Made by a program: the position numbers and the translations under genes. Below the pieces are notes generated by a model. It was given only the letters and a program-made list of their open reading frames with translations, searched no databases and had not been told where the DNA came from. From Rhizoclosmatium globosum (lineage: Eukaryota > Chytridiomycota > Chytridiomycetes > Chytridiales > Chytriomycetaceae), in assembly GCA_002104985.1 (NCBI GenBank), contig MCGO01000001.1, forward strand, positions 558,001 to 622,000: DNA of 64,000 nucleotides. The letters run 5' to 3'. Each line of letters starts with the position of its first letter. Position 1 is the first letter of the stretch. Positions 57,701-64,000 of the stretch are shown piece after piece.

Positions 57701-58318
57701 GCTCCAGCTCCAGCCCCAGTTGCTGCAGCTGCCCCCAAGAAGGATGGAATTCTGATTGTTCAGTACGATTTCGACCCAGAAAACCCAGACGAAATTGAGC
57801 TCCGTGTAGGAGACCAGATCCAACTCAAGAAGCAATACGACGATGGCTGGGCCACTGGATTGAACTTGAGCACGGGAGCCTCTGGACTCTTCCCACAAGA
57901 TTGTTTGCCAGGATTCGGTCAGGTTGTGACTGATGAGAAGGGAAACAAAAAGAACAAGGCGAGAGCGTCTAGTTTCTATGACGGTTACAGTTCTGCTGCT
58001 CCTGTTCCAGCTGTTGCTGCACCAGTGCCAGCCAAGGACGCTGGTGGAATCCAGAAGGCCGTGTTTGATTTCCCTCCTTCTCAATCTGATGAAATTAACA
58101 TCAAGGCGGGAGACAAGATTCAAATTTTGCAGGCATACGATGACGGATGGGCGTTTGGAAAGAACCTTTCTTCTGGAAAGGAGGGTCTCTTCCCACTTGA
58201 TGTCCTGCCTGCTGCCAATAATGCTGGTGGAAACGTTGGAAACAAGAACAGAACCTCGTCACTGTATGGAATGGACTCCTACTACAATCAGGGCGGTCCT
58301 GCTTACGGAAAGTACTAA
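54762..58318 (+). CDS. SH3 membrane protein, paralogue C (eight SH3 domains)
   Basis: Exons start MSLCLPLAGSTACPDFAG; at least five more joins, two falling inside SH3 domains right before DGW. The Cys-rich domain (YNCPGFDGTGFRYYQTANC, TPCNPVGTVMPIC, CGFRTAAEATKFC, DPCC), stalk and span (TNTIIYIGAGAGGSLLIIII-like, then CCCIKKK) precede eight SH3 units beginning TAMFNYTAQMPDEINT, KVVKPYNPTQNDEILL, KVIMEYQPSQSDEILL, three near-identical VIVAEDFDPENPDEIEL, LIVQYDFDPENPDEIEL and KAVFDFPPSQSDEINI. Linkers between are Pro/Ala-rich (PVPAAPAPVPVPA) and could themselves bind SH3 domains. Predicted scaffold-like receptor. Confidence 0.85.
56790..57740 (+). repeat. three tandem SH3-encoding repeats, about 320 bp each
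   Basis: Copies begin at roughly 56776, 57094 and 57417 and encode almost identical SH3 plus linker (KPASDI/VIVAEDF...GFEDGKPKNGDKKHNQRVSS). Close identity suggests recent expansion or gene conversion. Confidence 0.9.
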
Positions 58319-58542
58319 GTTTTGTTTTTGATTTGTTTTTCGTCTTTTTTAGAGTTTAGTGTTCCTTTTTTGGGGGTGTTTCTACGGTCATATCTTATCC
58401 CGGTTTTATTGATTTCTATACATTCGCACACGCTGTAATAAAATAGTTTCTGTGTCTCTCCTCGTTTGTTTGCGCTGACTGAGATCGGAAGGGGTGCCAA
58501 AGAGATGGGCTGCCCATTTGTTTCTCTCGATTTTTCGACAGC

Positions 58543-60778
58543 ATGTCATGCATCCCGCTCGCCGGGAGCTCCATGTGTCCCGACTTTGCGGGTACGACAG
58601 CCAGTGTTAACTGATGCATGTGTATTCATACTGACCTGGCGTGCAGCATACAGCGCCTACATCCCGAACAACACACTGTCGACACCAACAGTCGAGGCCT
58701 TTGACCAGTACCTCGGGACGCGGATCGCCGCCAACTCCGGCGACGCCTCCTCGTTCGGCACGTTCATGCGCACGACACTCGGCTGTGCAAACTGGGACGG
58801 GAGTGGGCTGCGGTACCACCAGTCGGCGCTGTGTGCCGCCTTCGTCACGGGCCTCGGCACGGGCTCAATCTGCAACCAGTCGCCTGTCACTCCCTCGAAG
58901 ATGTGCGCTTCGACTGTCACGGCTTACGTAACGAGCTTCAACGCCGTCCTGGCTTCCTCCTGCCCTTCAACTGCCGCTGCAAACGCCGCCGCTGAGACAC
59001 AGTTGTATGCCGATACTGCAACTCTGCTCTCCTCAGATTCAACTTGCACGATTGCACAGAGCATCGATCGTAGTAACTGCGGTAACTGATCTAAGCCACT
59101 TGTGATATCAAACAATCACTCATGGTCTCAATTCAACGATTAGGGTTTCAAACAATCTTGGAAAAGACTTCATATTGCGCAACGGCAACTGGAAAAGCTG
59201 ATACAATCTGTTGCGGGATCCCAACTCTTCAACCTCTTGGGACATCTACTGCTCTCTTTGTTCCCGCACCTGCAGCTGCTTCTGCCACTGCAGTATTGCC
59301 TGTATCTCAATCACCAAGTGGTGGGACTACACAACAGCAGCAAAAACAACAGGGTGGCGCAGTTCTTCCCATCCCAATTATTGTTGGAGCAGGTGGAACG
59401 GCCATTTTTCTGATGGTTGTCACATTCATTTGCATCTGTGCCAAAAAGTCTCGTGCTGCGAAACGGAATGCTGAATTGGGACTTCTACCAGACGGCGAGG
59501 ATACGGGGAGTGCAAAGAGTGTTGGCAAGAAGGTTACGGTTGTTGATTCGAATGAGAGATCATCGCAGCAGCAGCCACAAAGTTATCCAATGAAGAGTTT
59601 CGGGACACCTGCGGCTACTCCTCAGTTTTCTCGTCCAGTTTCAAGTGGGAAGGATGTTCACGCTGTCGTGTTCAATTATTTCGCCCAATTGGAAGATGAG
59701 CTTGGTAAGAACCTTGCCAACGTGTTGCCACAGATTAAAGTGCTCTAACATTTATATAAATCGTAGCTGCCACTGTCGGTGACATGGTGATCATCAAAGC
59801 ATCTTACGAAGATGGATGGGCATATGGCTTCAATACCAGGACCATGAAGGAAGGATTCTTTCCTCTTGGAATTTTGTCTGGTTTTGCGGATCAACAGCAG
59901 CAGCAACAGCAACAAAAGCCATTGGTTCCGTCACTTATGTCTTCTGAAAAGCAATTTGCTGCGCCTTCCATCATTTCTTCGGATGGCAACCGCGCATACA
60001 ACAAGCGCTCGTCAAGCATCTTAATTTTGACTGAAGACAGTCCAATTGGAAGCAAGAAGCCATCGATTTTGATTCCACCTCCACCTTCGATTCCAGTGCC
60101 TCCAGGTGTTCTTGCTGCGGCAGCAGCTTCCTCTTCCTCTCAAGGTTCTGTGAAGAGCAGCAATGTCCCTCAGAGTCCAATCAAGTCTAGTTCTGTCCCA
60201 CAGAGCCCATTGAGACAGCCACCTTCTGCGGCCACCATTGCCGAAGCTTCGATTGTTTCAACAGGGTCACAGCCACCCAGAAGGCCTCCAACTCAACCAA
60301 AATCTCCAGTCGCACCTGCCAAAGTCCGAATCGTAATGTTTAACTTCGAGCCGGTGATGGCAGATGAGATTGCATTGCGCACAGGAGATCAGGTTCAGAT
60401 CGATCAAGAGTTTGACGGTACGTTGCATTGGCTGTCATTATATTTCTATGAGATTCTAAAGAATTGTGTAAATTATTAGATGGCTGGGCCACTGGAAAGA
60501 ACTTGAATACTGGAGCTGAGGGAGTATTGCCAACGGACTGTTTAATGGGATACGCGCCCTTAGGTTCAGAACAAGGCGATACCCGAAAACATAGCAACAG
60601 GATGTCAAGCCTATATGGCGAACCTGCATCGTACAATTTGCCAGGCAGCGATTACAAGGATCCATTCTCGAATGCGAATGCTTATTCTAGCAGTAATGCG
60701 TATGGAAGCAGTGGGTATGGTGGACAGCAAGCTTATTCCAGCAATTCCAAGGCAGGCTCTGGAGTGAGCAGAAGATGA
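58543..60778 (+). CDS. SH3 membrane protein, paralogue D (two SH3 domains)
   Basis: Opens MSCIPLAGSSMCPDFA, spliced to AYSAYIPNNTLSTPTV. Cys-rich domain: LGCANWDGSGLRYHQSALC, SPVTPSKMCAST, SNCGFQTILEKTSYC, DTICCG. A Gln-rich linker (TTQQQQKQQGG) and span LPIPIIVGAGGTAIFLMVVT follow, then CICAKKS. SH3 domains start at HAVVFNYFAQLEDELA (split by an intron) and VRIVMFNFEPVMADEIAL (also split). The inter-SH3 region is Ser/Pro-rich with PPPPSIPVPPG and repeats such as SSNVPQSPIKSSSVPQSPL, likely SH3 ligands or phosphosites. Confidence 0.82.
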
Positions 60779-60896
60779 TGAAATTCATTTAGATAAATAT
60801 GATAGAACAATAAATGAAGTGATAAACCAAGTAATGAATATTCAACACCAACCAGATCTCCAAATTGAAAACTTTGAAGGAAAGCCGACAACATCC

Positions 60897-62857
60897 ATGT
60901 CCTGTGTGTCATTCCGCGGGTCCCAAGTGTGCTCTCAATTCCAGAGCTACTCAGCCTATGTCAACCAAGGCACTGGTGTTACTGATGTAGCCTCGCTGGA
61001 TGCTTACGTGCAGCAGTCCGTGTCAACCGATGCAACCAAGCCGGATTCGCCAACGCCATGGTTAGTGTATACGGCTGCCCCAACTGGAACGGAGCCGGCC
61101 TCCGTTTCCACGTATCTGCCGTTTGTGCGCTTCTCGTTGCGAACGGGAACACCTCTGGCTGCAACGCTGCCACCTCGAATGTTGACCCACTCTGCGCATC
61201 GACAATGGCCACCTTTGTCCAGACCTGGAACGCTGTCACCTCAGATCCAAACGTGTGTCCAAGTGGTCTCACGGATGCTGGTGTCAGCCTTGGTGCTGCC
61301 TTCACCTATGCCCAGGCTCAACTGAACGATGCACCCGGATGTGTCCAGCTCGAGACTGTTGATGCTAAGAACTGCGGATATGCAACTGCAGCGGAGGCAG
61401 CAGTCTTTTGCTCGAATGCACAGCCAGACGCATGTTGCTCCTCCTTGAATGGTCCTACAACCACTGCAACCATTGCCCCAACTTCGGCCCAAAATTCAAC
61501 TGTCCCAGCCACTACCACTATCGCTGCTACTGCTCAAATTGCACCCACTGCTGCTACAACTGCCAAGACAACAACTGCCGCCTCCTCAGGCTCCTCAGAC
61601 AACGCCCTCCCACTCCCAGCCATCATCGGTGGTGCCGCTGGAGGTGCAGTCCTCCTCATTGCAATCATTGTCGGCCTCTGTTGCTGCAAGCGCAAGAAGC
61701 GCACTGACGAGGACGACTATTCCACTTCAAAGCCAGGCTTAATTGGAAACTCGTACAACGCAGGTCCTGCCGTCGGCGTCGCTGCCTCCAACATTCGTAA
61801 TGAAAAGGAAGTGTTGGTTGCTTTTGATCCTCAGAATGCTGATGAGTTGCAATGTGCTCGTGGAGATTTTATTAACGTTAAGAATGAGTTTGATGATGGG
61901 TGGGCTTATGGTGTTAATACTGCGTAAGTACTTGTTTTACTTTGGAAGGGAGCGAAGCGAACTGCATTGCGTTGAACGAAATGTGTGGAACTTGCTACTG
62001 TCAGAGCAGAAGGAACGAAATATGTTATAGTATAACAAGGCAAAGTGGCGAACTTGTTACTGTGCACAATGTCTTTGCATAGATTGACTGAATTCTTACG
62101 ACCCATTGGCTTCATTAAAAATGCTAACTGATCTGATATAGGACTCGCGAGGAAGGATACTTCCCACTCGATATTCTCCGTGGTTACGGCAACGTCCAAC
62201 AGCAAGACAACCGCCAAACAACTTACACTGACTACTCCAGACGCGAATCCTCTATCCGCACAGGAATCGATTCCATGTACCAATCCGTTTACCAAGACAG
62301 TGTCGCCCTCCATTGCCGTTACCAATTGCCAAGCTCGGCTCCGACGAAGCTGTCTACCCATTCTCTCCCGAACGTGACGACGAAGTCCTCCTCCGCGCTG
62401 GAGACCGTGTCCTCGTCAAGAAGTCATACGATGATGGATGGTGTTACGGAACCAACCTCGTTTCCCAACGTGAAGGGTACTTCCCATACGACTGTCTCAA
62501 GTCCTATGCAGCTGCCAACCCTCCACGCAAGCAAGGAACGGACAAGAAACAACGTGTTTCTTCCATGTTTGAGTTGGATCAGCCAGGAACTGTTGCTGTC
62601 ATTTACGATTATGTTCCTCAGCAAGGAGATGAGTTGGCGTTGCGTGTTGGAGACCGTGTCACGATTAAGCAGGCTTATGATGATGGATGGGGTTTCGGAC
62701 GCAACGAGACTTCCTTTAACGATGGTATTTTCCCATTGGACTGTTTGGAAGGAAACGGAGTCTCTTTTCAAGACCAGGAAAAGGCTGGACCACAGCGGTT
62801 CAGCAGCAGAATTTCGAGTATGTACACCACTGGAGAGAATTCTGTGTATTACAACTA
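60897..62857 (+). CDS. SH3 membrane protein, paralogue E (three SH3 domains), two frame breaks
   Basis: Opens MSCVSFRGSQVCSQFQSY with no intron after the CSQF motif, unlike A-D. Cys-rich domain: GCPNWNGAGLRFHVSAVCALL, SNVDPLCASTM, NCGYATAAEAAVFC, DACCSS; stalk of Thr/Ala; span PLPAIIGGAAGGAVLLIAII; CCCKRKK. SH3 domains start EVLVAFDPQNADELQ, DEAVYPFSPERDDEVLL and VAVIYDYVPQQGDELAL. The frame needs one restored base near 61042 (GG run, before FANAMVSVYG) and one near 62305 (CCC run, giving a Pro-rich linker). One intron of 218 bp (61924-62141). Confidence 0.8.
61924..62141 (+). other. long intron of SH3 paralogue E
   Basis: 218 bp, joining GVNTA to TREEGYF inside the first SH3. Contains the 13-mer gcgaagcgaactg also found in the long NDUFS2 intron. 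Confidence 0.8.
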
Positions 62858-63014
62858 GATTCCTTCGTGGTTGGGCATTTATAACATCTCTTTTTTTGTT
62901 TTAAGGCTGGTTTCTATTCATTCTCTTTTCCCTTTTACCCATTTATAGAGTAAATTAGTATGTTTTTATACACTTTCCTGTACGTATTTTTATTACCTGG
63001 TAGTTAATTACGCG

Positions 63015-64000
63015 TCAATCAAGCCGAAAGTAGACAAGTTGTACAGCAACTTCTCTTTCCAAATCTTTTAAGAGAGGCGTTTCCTGTCCAACAGTAGAAC
63101 CCATCCCCATTCCCTTGCTTTAACAGCTCGACTGCGCGAATTTGATGAGTGATAAGCTCTTCCTAATGGGTTTGGAAATTGTATCTCGGATTCTTGCTGA
63201 TTTAGAGGCACTGCATTGCTTGAATCCAAGAGTTGCGCATCAACACGGCCAATTGCATCAGCAACATTTTGAGAGAGGTCCTTCCAACTAATTTCACCAC
63301 TTTCGGCAAATAAATAGCCTTTCGTTCCTGAAGGGACTGAGTTTGAATCCAGCATGAGCTTGTTGACAACAAGAACAAAAAGTTGAGCCAAGTCCTGAAC
63401 GTGCACATGATTCCATATACCCAGTCCCCGCCCAATGTATTCCGCTTTTCGGCGTTTAAGTGTGCGTCGAATGAGTCCAGGTACTTGAGAAGAATGTGTT
63501 TTGAATTGACCAAGACCGAGACCATACACAAGAGGAGGAACGATGGTGACGGTTTTAATTGAGCCTTCAGTATCCGCTTGAGCGACAGCGAGATCCACGT
63601 CGCGGTGTGGTTGTGATGGGTCAGGGCAGCAATCAGCTCGTAGTCGTTGTCTGCATAAACTACGTCGCTCGGTTCACCGAGAAGGTTGTCCATAATGACA
63701 CCGTACCACTGACATGGACGAGTATTGGTTGTTTCGCAGATGTTTTAGCACGAAGTTTCAATCCGTCGATGATTGCATTCGTCCCAGCCAAGTGATCTGC
63801 AGCGTCCGCAGCGTTGACGACAACGTCAAAGTTTGAGCAATTTCGGACAATTCGGCGGTGGAGTCAAGGCCGCCAAAGCGACGGACGGAAAAGTTGGCTC
63901 GAGACGTTGCCGCGAAAAGCCGCGCTTCTTTCGAAAGGTAGTCATCGCCGCCACCGCGAATGAGACTTGTGACTTGAACGTGCGGAGGAAGACCGGCGAG
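63015..64000 (-). CDS. SDR-type NAD(P) epimerase/dehydratase, partial, frame breaks
   Basis: Runs off the window at its N-terminal side, so the nucleotide-binding start is missing. Visible parts: LAGLPPHVQVTSLIRGGGDD, VRRFGGLDSTAELSEIA, FDVVVNAADAADHLAG, ILVHVSGT, HRDVDLAVAQADTEGS, VTIVPPLVYGLGLG, GIWNHVHVQDLAQLFVLVV, KGYLFAESGEISWKDLS. This is the extended short-chain dehydrogenase fold near NAD-dependent epimerase and NmrA-like proteins; substrate unknown. The conserved frame shifts by one lost base near 63830, 63702, 63625 and 63100; the last restores a longer C-terminus ending in VYFRLD. Confidence 0.7.

Noticed and set aside
56624..58123. 499-residue minus-strand open frame
   Set aside because: Exact antisense of the SH3 repeats in paralogue C; its repeats mirror the coding repeats and it has no domain.

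Overview
The window is nuclear DNA of a flagellated (zoosporic) fungus, most likely a chytrid. Genes are packed tightly on both strands and broken by many short introns, mostly 45-70 bp with GT/AG ends. The fungal side is shown by a HET-domain gene, a CipC-like domain, SFM1-type and MPO1-type genes and a tandem family of SH3 membrane proteins. The flagellum is shown by IQUB (a radial-spoke protein) and IFT25. I cannot place it to genus. No rRNA, tRNA, CRISPR array or origin was seen. Exon joins were worked out by eye from homology and splice signals, so gene ends are firmer than inner splice sites.

Layout. 0.1-8 kb: PPIL2, NDUFS2, a small Thr-rich surface protein, a STAS protein, FHIT and a cyclophilin whose start codon lies in the target-site duplication of an 886-bp inverted-repeat element (8047-8932). 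9-21 kb: HET protein, BCS1, SAC3-like protein, ER DnaJ, methylmalonyl-CoA epimerase, BuGZ/ZNF207, IQUB. 21-34.8 kb: a ZnF-UBP/sirtuin, PrimPol, PIG-N, an SF1 helicase, SFM1, IFT25, FCF1, a tiny membrane protein, a DHHC palmitoyltransferase and a MoaC-type enzyme. 34.9-40 kb: two MPO1-type (DUF962) genes separated by a 2976-bp transposon-like element with a CxC-cysteine-cluster gene and a PHD-finger gene. The element sits in the 3' coding end of the first MPO1 copy; the second is fused to a CipC-like domain. 40-50 kb: a Cys-rich protein of unknown role, FkbM-type gene plus a decayed copy, an acidic unknown, a DUF3431 gene, a PNGase A gene plus a duplicated piece of its 3' end, and NSA1/WDR74. 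51.4-62.9 kb: five head-to-tail paralogues of a new-looking membrane protein family: a Cys-rich N-terminal domain, Thr/Ala/Pro stalk, one membrane span and 0, 2, 2, 3 or 8 SH3 domains. 63.0-64 kb: a partial SDR-type epimerase/dehydratase.

Several genes (sirtuin, PIG-N, helicase, SFM1, the last SH3 gene and the epimerase) can only be read through by assuming lost single bases, mostly at short homopolymers and almost all in the same direction. Their neighbours are clean. I read this as sequence or assembly error, not decay, and annotate those genes as CDS.

The two most interesting regions are the SH3-receptor array and the CxC/PHD element.
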